Shown here piece after piece: positions 44,190-54,516 of a stretch of 64,000 nt of DNA. This DNA is from Sphingobacterium wenxiniae. Its GTDB lineage: Bacteria; Bacteroidota; Bacteroidia; Sphingobacteriales; Sphingobacteriaceae. Below the pieces are notes generated by a model. That model was not told the origin of the DNA. It saw nothing but the letters and a program-made list of their open reading frames with translations, and did not search any database. The stretch's first letter is position 1; every line of letters begins with the position of its first letter. The DNA is taken from assembly GCF_900116225.1 (NCBI RefSeq), contig NZ_FOZZ01000007.1, positions 209,005 through 273,004 on the forward strand, written 5' to 3'. A program made the translations under genes and the position numbers.

Positions 44190-46463
44190 ATGAGTAACAA
44201 TAGAAAAAAAGATGCGTTGGATTACCATGCGATGGGCAGACCTGGCAAGATTGAGGTCATTCCAACTAAGCCGCACCATTCGCAAAGAGATTTATCCCTG
44301 GCATATTCACCGGGCGTAGCAGAGCCTTGTTTGGCTATTGCCGAAAATAGTGAAGATGCCTACAAATACACTTCCAAAGGAAACCTTGTAGCTGTTATCA
44401 GTAATGGTACAGCTGTCTTAGGATTGGGGGATATCGGTGCTCAGGCTGGAAAACCTGTCATGGAAGGGAAAGGTCTCCTTTTCAAGATTTTTGCTGATAT
44501 TGATGTATTTGACATTGAATTGGACACCAAAAATGTCGATGAGTTTGTAAATATCGTCAAAGCCCTGGAACCGACTTTCGGTGGGGTGAATCTAGAAGAC
44601 ATCAAAGCTCCGGAATGTTTTGAAATCGAACGCCGCCTAAAAGAAGAGATGAACATCCCTGTGATGCACGACGATCAACACGGCACAGCCATTATCTCTG
44701 GTGCAGCACTTATGAATGCTTGCGAGCTGATAGGCAAAGATATCAGCGCGGTGAAAATCGTTGTAAACGGAGCCGGTGCTGCCGCGATTTCCTGTACTTC
44801 TATGTACATTGCTGTCGGTGCGAAAAAAGAGAATATTGTGATGCTTGACAGTAAAGGCGTTATTCGCTCAGACCGCGAAAATTTAGACCCTACAAAAGCA
44901 CAATTTGCGACTAATCGTGACTTATATACATTAGCCGATGCAGTCAATGGAGCAGATGTATTCATTGGTTTATCCGCTGCAGATGTATTGACACCAGAAA
45001 TGTTATTGACCATGAATGCACAGCCAATCGTATTGGCCATGGCAAACCCAAATCCTGAAATCGCTTACGATCTTGCTGTAGCTACGCGTAACGATGTGAT
45101 TATGGGAACTGGAAGGTCGGATTATCCGAATCAGGTAAACAATGTATTGGGTTTCCCTTACATTTTCCGTGGTGCTTTGGACGTACGCGCGACCGGTATC
45201 AACGAAGAGATGAAAATCGCTGCTGTACGCTCAATCGCAGCCTTAGCCAAAGAGCCTGTACCGGAAGAAGTAAACCAAGCTTACGATACCAGCAACTTAA
45301 AATTTGGCGCCGAATACATCATTCCAAAGCCTACCGATCCTCGTTTGATTACGGAGGTAGCCGTAGCCGTAGCTAAAGCAGCTATAGCATCTGGGGTTGC
45401 ACGCAAAGAGATCGAAGACTGGGAGGGATATAAAGACGAGTTGCGCAAACGTCTTGGTAAAGACGATGGCATCATGCGTAACCTGACGACAAAAGCGAAG
45501 AAAGATCCTAAACGTGTAATCTTTGCTGAAGCAGACAACTATAAAACCTTACGTGCCGCTCAGATTGTCCTTGAAGAGAAAATTGCTCATCCAATTTTAT
45601 TGGGTAATAGGCAAAAGATTGAAGACTTAATCCGTGAGTATGATTTTGATTTGCAAGGTGTACAAATCATTGACCCGTTGGAAGAAGTGGATTCTGAGCG
45701 CTTCAATACCTATGCGGCTCATCTATACAAGAAGAGACAGCGTCGTGGTATTTCAGAGTATGATGCACGCAAGTTGATGACCAACCGTAACTACTTTGCG
45801 GCCAGCATGGTAGAATTTGGCGAAGCCGATACTTTGATTTCAGGTTTAACCAAGAACTACGGTACGACCATCAAACCAGCTCTTCAGGTAATCGGAGCAA
45901 AACCAGGGAGTCGTGTCGCAGGTATGTACATGATGCTGACAGAAAAAGGCCCGATTTTCTTTGGAGACACAACCGTCAATGAAAACCCTACGCCGGAGGA
46001 ACTTTCCGACATCACCATATTATTGAATGAGGCGATCAAACGCTTTAACGTTACACCAAGAATCGCTTTACTTTCTTATTCTAACTTCGGTTCTAGCGAA
46101 GGAAAAGTAGCGGCTAAGATGCGGGAAACTGCCAAAATCCTACGGGAGAAAGCCCCAGATATTATCGTTGATGGTGACGTTCAAGCTAACTTTGCACTCA
46201 ACAGCAAGATGTTAAAGGACAATTTTCCTTTCAGCTGCCTGAATGGTGAACCTGCAAACACGTTGGTATTCCCCAATCTGGAATCCGGCAACATTGCATA
46301 TAAGCTGTTGCAGGAAGTTGGAAATGCAGAAGCCGTTGGCCCTATCCTATTGGGCATGAACAAACCTGTGCACGTATTGCAACTCGACAGCTCAGTTCGG
46401 GAGATTGTCAATATGGTGACCATCGCCGTAGTCGATGTGCAAGAACACGAAAAAAGAGGGTAG
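44190..46463 (+). CDS. maeB: NADP-dependent malic enzyme fused to a phosphotransacetylase-like domain
   Basis: Oxidative decarboxylation of malate to pyruvate with production of NADPH, linking the TCA cycle to gluconeogenic and biosynthetic needs. The N-terminal part (about 1-430) is the malic enzyme: SLAYSPGVAEPCLAIAENSEDAYKYTSKGNLVAVISNGTAVLGLG, then PVMHDDQHGTAIISGAAL and the Rossmann segment VVNGAGAAAISC. The C-terminal part (about 440-757) is a phosphotransacetylase-like domain (RVIFAEADNYKTLRAAQIVLEE, NSKMLKDNFPFSCLNGEPANTLVFPNLESGNIAYKLLQ), which in the family is regulatory, binding acetyl-CoA, rather than catalytic. The length of 757 residues is normal. ruvA starts 2 bp after the stop. 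Confidence 0.97.
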   Translation: MSNNRKKDALDYHAMGRPGKIEVIPTKPHHSQRDLSLAYSPGVAEPCLAIAENSEDAYKYTSKGNLVAVISNGTAVLGLGDIGAQAGKPVMEGKGLLFKIFADIDVFDIELDTKNVDEFVNIVKALEPTFGGVNLEDIKAPECFEIERRLKEEMNIPVMHDDQHGTAIISGAALMNACELIGKDISAVKIVVNGAGAAAISCTSMYIAVGAKKENIVMLDSKGVIRSDRENLDPTKAQFATNRDLYTLADAVNGADVFIGLSAADVLTPEMLLTMNAQPIVLAMANPNPEIAYDLAVATRNDVIMGTGRSDYPNQVNNVLGFPYIFRGALDVRATGINEEMKIAAVRSIAALAKEPVPEEVNQAYDTSNLKFGAEYIIPKPTDPRLITEVAVAVAKAAIASGVARKEIEDWEGYKDELRKRLGKDDGIMRNLTTKAKKDPKRVIFAEADNYKTLRAAQIVLEEKIAHPILLGNRQKIEDLIREYDFDLQGVQIIDPLEEVDSERFNTYAAHLYKKRQRRGISEYDARKLMTNRNYFAASMVEFGEADTLISGLTKNYGTTIKPALQVIGAKPGSRVAGMYMMLTEKGPIFFGDTTVNENPTPEELSDITILLNEAIKRFNVTPRIALLSYSNFGSSEGKVAAKMRETAKILREKAPDIIVDGDVQANFALNSKMLKDNFPFSCLNGEPANTLVFPNLESGNIAYKLLQEVGNAEAVGPILLGMNKPVHVLQLDSSVREIVNMVTIAVVDVQEHEKRG

Positions 46464-46465
46464 AC

Positions 46466-47050
46466 ATGTACGACTATTTCAACGGAAAACTAGTATTTAA
46501 AGCCCCCACCCATGTTATTTTAGACGTGGGTGGGATAGGTTATCACATCCATATCTCCCTGACAACTTATAGCCAGATCAAAGATCAGGAAAATTGCAAA
46601 CTTTACGTTTCGTTTCAGGTACGCGAGGATTCACAGACACTCTATGGTTTCGCTACGGAAGGTGAAAGACAACTTTTTAACCATTTGATTTCTGTATCGG
46701 GCATAGGTCCAAATACTGGCCGAATGATGCTTTCGTCCATCACACCCGAAGAAATACAATCCGCCATCATTAATGGACAAGTACAGGTTATCCAAAAAAT
46801 CAAGGGTATCGGTCCTAAATCCGCTCAACGAGTCATCTTGGAGTTGCAGGACAAGCTCAAAAAACAAGGTCCTGACGCTTTAATTCCGCTTCCTATAGCA
46901 CAACAATCTGTGCCAGAAGAAGCCCTCTCTGCCCTTGTCATGTTGGGTTTCGGCAAGCCACAGGCTGAAAAGGTATTGAACAGCTTAGTGACAGCCGATC
47001 CGGAGCAATCTGTCGAACAACTGATCAAGGCTGCGTTGAAACGATTATAG
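46466..47050 (+). CDS. ruvA: Holliday junction branch migration protein RuvA
   Basis: DNA-binding subunit of the RuvAB complex that recognises Holliday junctions. The 194 residues comprise an OB-fold (MYDYFNGKLVFKAPTHVILDVGGIGYHIHI), a tandem helix-hairpin-helix domain (LISVSGIGPNTGRMMLSSITPEEI; VIQKIKGIGPKSAQRVILELQDKL) and a flexible linker leading to the UBA-like RuvB-binding domain (EEALSALVMLGFGKPQAEKVL). It is tightly coupled to maeB (2-bp gap) and followed by sprA, an arrangement I recall from other Bacteroidota. It ends at an unusual terminator at 47084. Confidence 0.97.
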   Translation: MYDYFNGKLVFKAPTHVILDVGGIGYHIHISLTTYSQIKDQENCKLYVSFQVREDSQTLYGFATEGERQLFNHLISVSGIGPNTGRMMLSSITPEEIQSAIINGQVQVIQKIKGIGPKSAQRVILELQDKLKKQGPDALIPLPIAQQSVPEEALSALVMLGFGKPQAEKVLNSLVTADPEQSVEQLIKAALKRL

Positions 47051-47083
47051 CATCTTGTATGTGACTCTTCGTTTTATCACCTT

Positions 47084-47139
47084 AAGCGTGTTAATATCGC
47101 TCTTCGACTGGTTCAGAGTGACATTAACACGCTTTTTAT
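47084..47139 (+). terminator. maeB-ruvA terminator with a REP-like loop
   Basis: AAGCGTGTTAAT (47084-47095) and ATTAACACGCTT (47123-47134) form a 12-bp perfect stem followed by TTTTAT. The 27-nt loop contains CTCTTCGACTGGTTCAGAG, itself a small hairpin and related to the REP-like element at 24123. The first stem arm begins 33 bp after the ruvA stop. Confidence 0.75.
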
Positions 47140-47287
47140 AATACACAGCCATTACGAATAGATGCTTACTTCAGGTCAGCCTACCAGAAATATTAACCCA
47201 CACAACATAGAATTGTAGATTATTGCCTACAACAGCAGAGTTTTCACTCTTTTTAACATAAAAAGAGCTCTTTACATTTTTTAACAA

Positions 47288-47318
47288 TTGTTTTTTCATA
47301 AAAATTGGTGGATATTTG
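47288..47318 (+). promoter_or_regulatory. Candidate sprA promoter
   Basis: TTG at 47288-47290 and GATATTTG at 47311-47318 (seven of eight positions of TAnnTTTG) are 20 bp apart. A start near 47324 gives a 35-nt leader before the TTG start codon. Confidence 0.4.
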
Positions 47319-47358
47319 TTCACTATTAATCGCTGATTAATTAATTTGTGAAAGAACC

Positions 47359-50300
47359 TTGAAAACACTGTATTATATAGCTAATACCTTATTCACGTTG
47401 GTGTTGTGCTACTCATTTGCGCTTGCTCAGCAGGTTACACCCGCCAACGATAAGAATCATCCAGATTCTCTGAATATCCCTTATAAATTCAAGGACTACC
47501 CTTTTTTGAACCTTCCTAAGACCTATAGCCCTGTTACTTTAGGTTCTCCGACAAATATTGAAAGAGAAATCTATTACGACACTGAACTCCAACAATATGT
47601 TATCCGAGAGAAGTTGGGCACTAAAATGTATCGCCCGCCAGTCTACATGACATTAGACGACTACAAAGATTATGAATTCAACAGATTGAAAAAGAATTAT
47701 TGGGAAGAACTGGCCGCGAAATCACTCATGGAAGAGCGAAAACGCAGGCTTATCCCCATTATTGAAGTGAGCAGCCCTACGTTTCAGAAAATATTTGGAG
47801 GCAACACCATCGAAATCAATCCGCGTGGGAGTGCGGATATCATTTTTCGCGGACAGCGCAACACCAATGCAAATCCGATGTTCAACGAGATACAACGGAA
47901 GCAATGGGGAATTGATTTTGACCAAAATATCAACCTAAACTTATCAGGTAAAATCGGTGAACGGGTGAAATTGAATGCTAATTTTAACTCAAGGGCGCAG
48001 TTTGATTTTGAAAACCAGATACGTTTTGATTATGTCGCGAAAGATGATGCCATCCTACGCCGCTTAGAGGTTGGTAACGTCAATATGGCACTGAACAGCA
48101 CTTTAATTCAGGGATCGGAGTCTTTGTTTGGTGTAAAAGCCCAGCTACAGTTCGGTAAACTCATGTTTACGGGATTAGTCTCTCAACAGCGTTCCCGCCA
48201 GAAAGAATTTACCATTAGCAATGGTGCGCGTGAAAGTGAGTTTGACATCCAAATGGACAACTACGAAGCCAACCAACACTATTTCCTTGGTCAATATTTC
48301 CGGGACAACTACAATAATGCTCTGCAGCATGCCCCTATCATCAATACCAATATCAACATTACGCAGATAGAAGTTTGGATAAGCAACCGTTCCAATAGCT
48401 ATGAAGAGGCCCGTGATGTCCTAGCCTTGATGGATCTTGGCGAGTACACACCTTACAACAACATCATTACACGCGAGAGTGCACGCAACCCTTCTACCGG
48501 TGTCCCCGGAGAGCTCAGCCCAAATGTTTCCAATAATCTTTTGAGCTTGTTGGGCGATAATGGTCGTTCATCCAACAGCACTTTTGTACAGAGTTTCTTC
48601 GGAGGGAGCGGAGGCACAGACAACTACGAGAAATTAACTTATGCCCGAAAATTGATAGAGGGGCGTGACTTTTTCCTGAACCCTAAGTTAGGTTATATCT
48701 CCCTTTTAACACCGTTAAACGGAGATCAGGTCTTGGCAGTGTCCTATCGCTACCTCTTAAACGGTGTGGAATATCAGGTCGGTGAATTCAGCACGGACAT
48801 TCCGGTTACTCCTTCAAACCCGACCATGTTGTACACCAAATTGTTGAAGGCTTCGACATTGAAGACAAGTCTCCCAACATGGGATTTGATGATGAAAAAC
48901 GTCTATTCGTTGAATTCCTACAACATTACAAACAACAATTTCTATTTACAGATATATAGAACAGAAAACGAGACCGGGACCGAGCGTCCCTCTATGTTTG
49001 AAGGACAAAACACCCAAGGTAAAACCTGGTTGCAGATCACCGGACTTGATCGGCTTGACCAGGCGCAAGCCCCTAATCCTGATGGTCTATTCGACTATAT
49101 TGAAGGCTTGACCATCGATGTTAGACGCGGACGTTTGATATTCCCTGTAGTCGAGCCTTTCGGTAAAGATTTGGCAGACAAATTTGCACCGGGCGAGACA
49201 GCTTTAGCCGATAAATATACCTATCCGGAGCTTTATACGCATACCAAGATGGATGCGCAACAGAAATTCCCGAATAAAAACCGCTATTCCATCCGAGGCC
49301 GATACAGTTCAACAGCTGGCACAGAATTCCAGCTGGATGTATTCAATCTTCGACCGTCTTCCTTACGGGTGATGGCAGGCGGTATGCAACTTGAACAGGG
49401 CAAAGATTATCAGGTCAACTACGAATTGGGGACTTTACGCATCTTGAACGAAGCTTTGGTCATGAGTGGTACACCAATTACCGTATCTGTAGAAGACGAC
49501 GCTATGTTTGGTCTACAGCAAAAGACCTTATTAGGTGGACGATTTGACTATACGGTCAACGAAAATCTCCACGTCGGGGCTACCATCATGAACCTTACCG
49601 AAAAACCATTGACCGAAAAGGTCAATATTGGTCAGGAACCAATGTCCAATACCATGATTGGTGCCGATCTCTCCTATAGTAGTCCTTCTCGCTGGTTGAC
49701 ACGTATGGTCGATAAGCTACCGTTTTTAAGCACCAAGGAAGAATCACATATTTCTTTCTACGGTGAATTTGCCCAGCTTTTACCGGGTCACCCTCGCGGA
49801 TTAAACACGGCGAACAGCTCACGTGGAACAACTTATATCGATGATTTTGAGTTCAGCGTTTCATGTATTGACATCTTAGGAAGAAATGCATGGCAAATAT
49901 CGGGTACACCCCGTATGTTCCCAGAATCGGACTTGATTAATGACCTGCAATACGGACATAACAGAGCGTTGTTTGCGTTCTACAACATTGACCCTGTTTT
50001 TTACAACAACAGTTCGTTAACACCTCGGAGTATTAATACCAGTGAATTGTCCAACCATCGGGTGCGCGAGGTACAGGAGAAGGAGATTTTTCCATACAAG
50101 GAGAGCCGCACAGGTGGGCCTATTTTTATGAATACGCTCAACTTAGCATTCTATCCTACCCTTCGCGGGCCATACAACTATGCAACAACTGGATTGAACA
50201 GTGATGGACATTTCACCAACCCAAGAACAAAATGGGGTGGTATATTCCGGAAACTGGATCAGACAGATTTTGAAGCCGAAAACATCGAGTTTCTGGAAAT

Positions 50301-53300
50301 GTGGCTCATGGATCCTACATTGACCAATCCAAACAAAGCAGGTGGTGATATCTACTTCAACTTAGGTAATATCTCGGAAGATATACTGAAAGATGGTAGA
50401 AGGTCATTGGAAAATGCCGTTCCGTTAACTGCGGATCTTTCTCAGATTGACCAGACCAATTGGGGGTACGTAGCTAAAAATCAACCTGTTGTTCAAGCTT
50501 TTGACAATGATAATGCCAATCGTCTGAAGCAAGACGTCGGTCTGGATGGGTTGAGTAATGCCGAGGAATCATCATTTTTCAGTAGCTTCCTTGCACAATT
50601 GCAGGGGACATTGTCTTCCGATGCCTACAGCAAATTACAGAAAGACCCTTCGTCAGATGATTATCAATATTTCCGTTCAAATCAGTTCGATCAACAATCG
50701 GCGGGGATCTTGGAACGTTACCAATATTACAATGGCCTAGAAGGGAACTCCCGCACTAACGAACAGTCACAGATAGATTTTGGCGTAGAGACTTCTGCAA
50801 ATACATTGCTTCCTGACGGTGAAGATCTGAACCGAGACAACACCATGAATGAGATTGATGAATATTTTCAATATCGCATCTCTACCCGTCCACAGGATAT
50901 GGTAGTCGGACAAAACCATATTGTTGATGAAGTTATTTCTGACGTACGCTTAGCTAACGGAAATACGGAATCTGTAAAGTGGTACAAAATCCGTATCCCA
51001 TTAGCCGAATACGAAAGCAAGCACGGTGATGTCAATGATTTTAAGACCATACGATTCGTACGTATGTTCATGACCAACTATGCAGATACTGCAGTTATGC
51101 GCTTTGGCAAATTGCAGTTCGTACGTGGCGAATGGCGGAAATACAATGGTGAAAATGTAGCGAATAAAGTCATTGCAGACCCTTCTATGGGTGTTGTCGC
51201 TTCGGACAATTCTGTATTCAATGTTGCCAATATCAATATTGAAGAAAACGGTACACGCAGTCCTATTCCTTATGTTGTTCCGCCAGGTATTAACAGACAG
51301 GTAGACTGGGGCAACAATAATTACAATGTGCCCTTGAATGAGCAAGCCCTGAGTGTAGAAGTGCGAAACCTACGTGATGGATACGGTCGCGGAGCTTACC
51401 GTACGGCCATGCACGATTTCCGTCCGTATGGCAATCTGGAAATGTTTATTCACGCCGAAGGACAGAATATATCCGATGGTGATTTTCGTGCTTTCCTCCG
51501 TGTAGGTACAGATGACAAATTCAACTACTACGAATACGATCTTCCTCTGCGTATTACACCATACGGGACAACATCTGCAGACTTGATCTGGCCAGAAGAA
51601 AACCGTCTTTTAGTAAAAATATCCAAATTCCAAGAGGCAAAAGTCGCACGTGACAATGCTATGCTGAATGGTACACCTTGGCCTTTGGATGTACCATATG
51701 AACATTATGATGGGGAAAATAAAATCACGATCGTAGGTACGCCGGACATCAGCAAAGTGCGCTATTATATGGTCGGTGTGAAAAACCCATTACGCGGTAC
51801 ACAGGGAAGTACTAATCTTGATGATGGACGTGCCTTATCGGGTGAGTTCTGGTTCAACGAATTGCGATTAACGGACTTTGACGATAAAGGCGGATGGGCA
51901 GCGACAGCGCGCATGGATGTGAAATTGGCGGACTTTGCCAATGTATCTTTCACCGGAACAAAAAGCACCATCGGCTTTGGCAGTATCTCGCAACTACTTA
52001 ACGAACGCCAACGTTCAGATAACTTATACCTCGACGTAACAACCAATGCCGAATTTGGCAAGTTCTTCCATCCACGTCATGGTATGACCATTCCGTTCTA
52101 TTTCAACTATTCCAGACAAACGGCAACACCGCAGTACGATCCGTACAATCCAGACATTGAACTGAACACTGCATTGGCAACTTTGTCCAACAATCGCAGA
52201 GATTCGTTATTGCGATTAGTACAAGACTTGACGACCCGAAAAAGTTTCAGCTTCACCAATGTCCGTAAGATTAGAACGAACAACGATAACCCAATACGCC
52301 CATGGAATATTGAAAACTTTAGTGCATCCTATGCTTACAGTTCGTATCAACACTATGACCACAATGTGGCGAACTCTATACAACGGACCTACAGAGCGGC
52401 ATTGGATTACAATTTCAGCAATCAAAATGTCAAGTTTATCGAACCTTTCAAAGGCATCAAAAATCCTAATCTAGCGCTTATAAGAGATATCAATTTCAAT
52501 CTGATGCCATCATTGCTAAATTTCAGGATCGATGTCAACCGTATTTATAACGAAAACACCATGCGTGATAATTCGTCGGACAATGTACTTCCGACTTATT
52601 ACAACAAAAACTTCAACATGAACCGTATTTACGGTATCAGCTGGGATTTAACGAAGTCTTTACGCTTGGATTTCAATGCTACCAACTATTCCATCATCGA
52701 TGAGCCAGCTGGTAGGTTGGACGGTATCAAACGTGACACGTTATGGTCCAACTTCTGGAAAATGGGTCGTACAACGGACTACAACCACATGATGAATTTC
52801 ACCTATACGCTGCCAATAAATAAAATTCCTTATATGGAATGGGTGAATGTCATCGCACGCTATGGCACGCAGTTTAACTGGCATAGCGAACCCTTGTTGT
52901 CTCTACGCAACCCTGATATGAACATTGGTAACAGCATACAGAATAACCGCACTATTCAAATCAATCCAACATTGAATTTTAGCAGTCTGTATAACAAGTT
53001 CCGCTTCTTCCGCGACAACACACGCCGTGATTCAAAAGGCAGCAAAGCATTTGCAGCGCAACTCCTATCGGCTATTCGCACAATCAATGGGGCATATACC
53101 AAAAATGAGGGGCAGTTTTTACCAGGTTATCTACCAAAAACGAATGCGCTGGGTTACGACTTTGATATGAACGCACCGGGTTGGGGATTCTTATTGGGTA
53201 GCCAATCCGACATTTTGGAGCGCGCTTTACGAAACAACTGGGTAACAGGTGATACGCTACAAACTCAAATGTATACAAAAACATATGCTGAGAACCTTTC

Positions 53301-54384
53301 GTTGGTAGCTAATCTCGAGCCAATCAAAGGACTTCGCATCGATTTGACTTTTAACCGTATCGATAACTACAATACCTCCACCACAACGCAGTTCAACCCT
53401 GTGACCGGAGATTTAGAAAGTGTGTCACCATACACCACCGGTAACTATAGTATCACACAATTGGCTATTCGCTCTGCCTTTAAAGATCACAACGAGCTTT
53501 TCCGCAGTTTCGAGGAAAACCGGATCGTTATCTCAGCGAGGTTGGCTGAGCATAATCTCAACTCCGTAGGTATGGATAGTGAACACTATGCAGATGGTTA
53601 CGGCAAAGCACAACAGGATGTGGTTGTTAATTCTTTCTTGGCAACTTATCTGGGCAAAAATGTAGAAAGCAGCAGCCTGAACAAGAAACCAAGCTTCCCA
53701 TTACCTAACTGGCGTATTTCTTACAATCAATTAGCCAATGTTTTGGGGCTTACTGATGTCGTAACCGCGATCGGCATTACCCATGCGTACACCTCGTTAT
53801 ATACGATCTCAGGTTATAATTCCGTACTGCGTTATGAGGAAAGTGATGGGATGCAACTGTCTCGTGATATCAACCAGAATTTCTTACCACAGTTCCAATA
53901 CGATCAGATTTCCATCATCGACCAGTTTATCCCATTATTGGGGGTTGATGTCCGTTTTGCGAACAGCTTGTCGGCAACATCCGAATTACGCCGCATCCGC
54001 AATATGAATTTTAGTTTAGCAAATAGCCAGATGTCCATGATGACAGAAGAGTCTTTTGTCTTTGGAATGGGCTATCGCAAGAATGGTGTACGCTTACCGT
54101 TCGGTTGGTTTAGCGATCGCAAATGGAATAGTGATATCAACTTCAAGCTGGATATTGCTATCAACGATCGCAAAACGATTGTCTACCGTTCGGATTTGAA
54201 TACAGCAGAAATTTCTGCAGGAAACAAAAGTATTAGTCTGAATCCAACATTGGATTATGTTATCAACCAGCAATATAACATTCAGCTGTTCTATAACTCC
54301 AATGTGGTGAAGCCGTATACTTCGCAGAATTACGCGACATCCTACACAAATTTTGGAATTAACTTTAGGGTGTTTTTCCAGTAA
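47359..54384 (+). CDS. sprA: SprA (Sov), outer-membrane translocon of the type IX secretion system
   Basis: The giant beta-barrel pore through which T9SS cargo crosses the outer membrane. The 2341 residues begin with a signal peptide (MKTLYYIANTLFTLVLCYSFALAQ) and contain typical SprA segments: YPFLNLPKTYSPVTLGSPTN, GNTIEINPRGSADIIFRGQ, FNLRPSSLRVMAGGMQLEQGKDYQVNYELGTLRI, SSRGTTYIDDFEFS and a barrel end with YATSYTNFGINFRVFFQ. The start is TTG at 47359; an in-frame TAA lies 18 bp upstream and no ATG precedes the signal peptide. Length agrees with the family (about 2300-2500 residues). It follows ruvA. In gliding relatives it is required for adhesin export, which fits the C-terminal-domain adhesin at 61499-64000. 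Confidence 0.97.
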   Translation: MKTLYYIANTLFTLVLCYSFALAQQVTPANDKNHPDSLNIPYKFKDYPFLNLPKTYSPVTLGSPTNIEREIYYDTELQQYVIREKLGTKMYRPPVYMTLDDYKDYEFNRLKKNYWEELAAKSLMEERKRRLIPIIEVSSPTFQKIFGGNTIEINPRGSADIIFRGQRNTNANPMFNEIQRKQWGIDFDQNINLNLSGKIGERVKLNANFNSRAQFDFENQIRFDYVAKDDAILRRLEVGNVNMALNSTLIQGSESLFGVKAQLQFGKLMFTGLVSQQRSRQKEFTISNGARESEFDIQMDNYEANQHYFLGQYFRDNYNNALQHAPIINTNINITQIEVWISNRSNSYEEARDVLALMDLGEYTPYNNIITRESARNPSTGVPGELSPNVSNNLLSLLGDNGRSSNSTFVQSFFGGSGGTDNYEKLTYARKLIEGRDFFLNPKLGYISLLTPLNGDQVLAVSYRYLLNGVEYQVGEFSTDIPVTPSNPTMLYTKLLKASTLKTSLPTWDLMMKNVYSLNSYNITNNNFYLQIYRTENETGTERPSMFEGQNTQGKTWLQITGLDRLDQAQAPNPDGLFDYIEGLTIDVRRGRLIFPVVEPFGKDLADKFAPGETALADKYTYPELYTHTKMDAQQKFPNKNRYSIRGRYSSTAGTEFQLDVFNLRPSSLRVMAGGMQLEQGKDYQVNYELGTLRILNEALVMSGTPITVSVEDDAMFGLQQKTLLGGRFDYTVNENLHVGATIMNLTEKPLTEKVNIGQEPMSNTMIGADLSYSSPSRWLTRMVDKLPFLSTKEESHISFYGEFAQLLPGHPRGLNTANSSRGTTYIDDFEFSVSCIDILGRNAWQISGTPRMFPESDLINDLQYGHNRALFAFYNIDPVFYNNSSLTPRSINTSELSNHRVREVQEKEIFPYKESRTGGPIFMNTLNLAFYPTLRGPYNYATTGLNSDGHFTNPRTKWGGIFRKLDQTDFEAENIEFLEMWLMDPTLTNPNKAGGDIYFNLGNISEDILKDGRRSLENAVPLTADLSQIDQTNWGYVAKNQPVVQAFDNDNANRLKQDVGLDGLSNAEESSFFSSFLAQLQGTLSSDAYSKLQKDPSSDDYQYFRSNQFDQQSAGILERYQYYNGLEGNSRTNEQSQIDFGVETSANTLLPDGEDLNRDNTMNEIDEYFQYRISTRPQDMVVGQNHIVDEVISDVRLANGNTESVKWYKIRIPLAEYESKHGDVNDFKTIRFVRMFMTNYADTAVMRFGKLQFVRGEWRKYNGENVANKVIADPSMGVVASDNSVFNVANINIEENGTRSPIPYVVPPGINRQVDWGNNNYNVPLNEQALSVEVRNLRDGYGRGAYRTAMHDFRPYGNLEMFIHAEGQNISDGDFRAFLRVGTDDKFNYYEYDLPLRITPYGTTSADLIWPEENRLLVKISKFQEAKVARDNAMLNGTPWPLDVPYEHYDGENKITIVGTPDISKVRYYMVGVKNPLRGTQGSTNLDDGRALSGEFWFNELRLTDFDDKGGWAATARMDVKLADFANVSFTGTKSTIGFGSISQLLNERQRSDNLYLDVTTNAEFGKFFHPRHGMTIPFYFNYSRQTATPQYDPYNPDIELNTALATLSNNRRDSLLRLVQDLTTRKSFSFTNVRKIRTNNDNPIRPWNIENFSASYAYSSYQHYDHNVANSIQRTYRAALDYNFSNQNVKFIEPFKGIKNPNLALIRDINFNLMPSLLNFRIDVNRIYNENTMRDNSSDNVLPTYYNKNFNMNRIYGISWDLTKSLRLDFNATNYSIIDEPAGRLDGIKRDTLWSNFWKMGRTTDYNHMMNFTYTLPINKIPYMEWVNVIARYGTQFNWHSEPLLSLRNPDMNIGNSIQNNRTIQINPTLNFSSLYNKFRFFRDNTRRDSKGSKAFAAQLLSAIRTINGAYTKNEGQFLPGYLPKTNALGYDFDMNAPGWGFLLGSQSDILERALRNNWVTGDTLQTQMYTKTYAENLSLVANLEPIKGLRIDLTFNRIDNYNTSTTTQFNPVTGDLESVSPYTTGNYSITQLAIRSAFKDHNELFRSFEENRIVISARLAEHNLNSVGMDSEHYADGYGKAQQDVVVNSFLATYLGKNVESSSLNKKPSFPLPNWRISYNQLANVLGLTDVVTAIGITHAYTSLYTISGYNSVLRYEESDGMQLSRDINQNFLPQFQYDQISIIDQFIPLLGVDVRFANSLSATSELRRIRNMNFSLANSQMSMMTEESFVFGMGYRKNGVRLPFGWFSDRKWNSDINFKLDIAINDRKTIVYRSDLNTAEISAGNKSISLNPTLDYVINQQYNIQLFYNSNVVKPYTSQNYATSYTNFGINFRVFFQ

Positions 54385-54508
54385 GAATGGTTAGAGGGTT
54401 AATAGGTTAGAGGGTTAGAATGGTTAAGGGGTTAGAATGGTTAGAAGGTTAAACCCTAAACAAATAAACAGGTAACCTCTAAACAACTTAAACTTTAAAC
54501 CTTAAACA
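54385..54508. repeat. GGTTAGA-type simple repeat with complementary second half
   Basis: Straight after the sprA stop, GGTTAGA-type words occur about six times (54389-54451, e.g. GGTTAGAGGGTTA, GGGGTTAGAATGG). From 54448 the sequence changes to the complementary vocabulary (AACCCTAAAC, AACCTCTAAAC, AACCTTAAAC to 54508). The RNA could fold back as a long imperfect hairpin, perhaps serving as the sprA terminator. No coding potential. Confidence 0.65.
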
Positions 54509-54516
54509 AAGAAAAC

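Noticed and set aside
54385..54508. Telomere or chromosome end
   Set aside because: Normal genes continue on both sides; the similarity to telomeric words is superficial.
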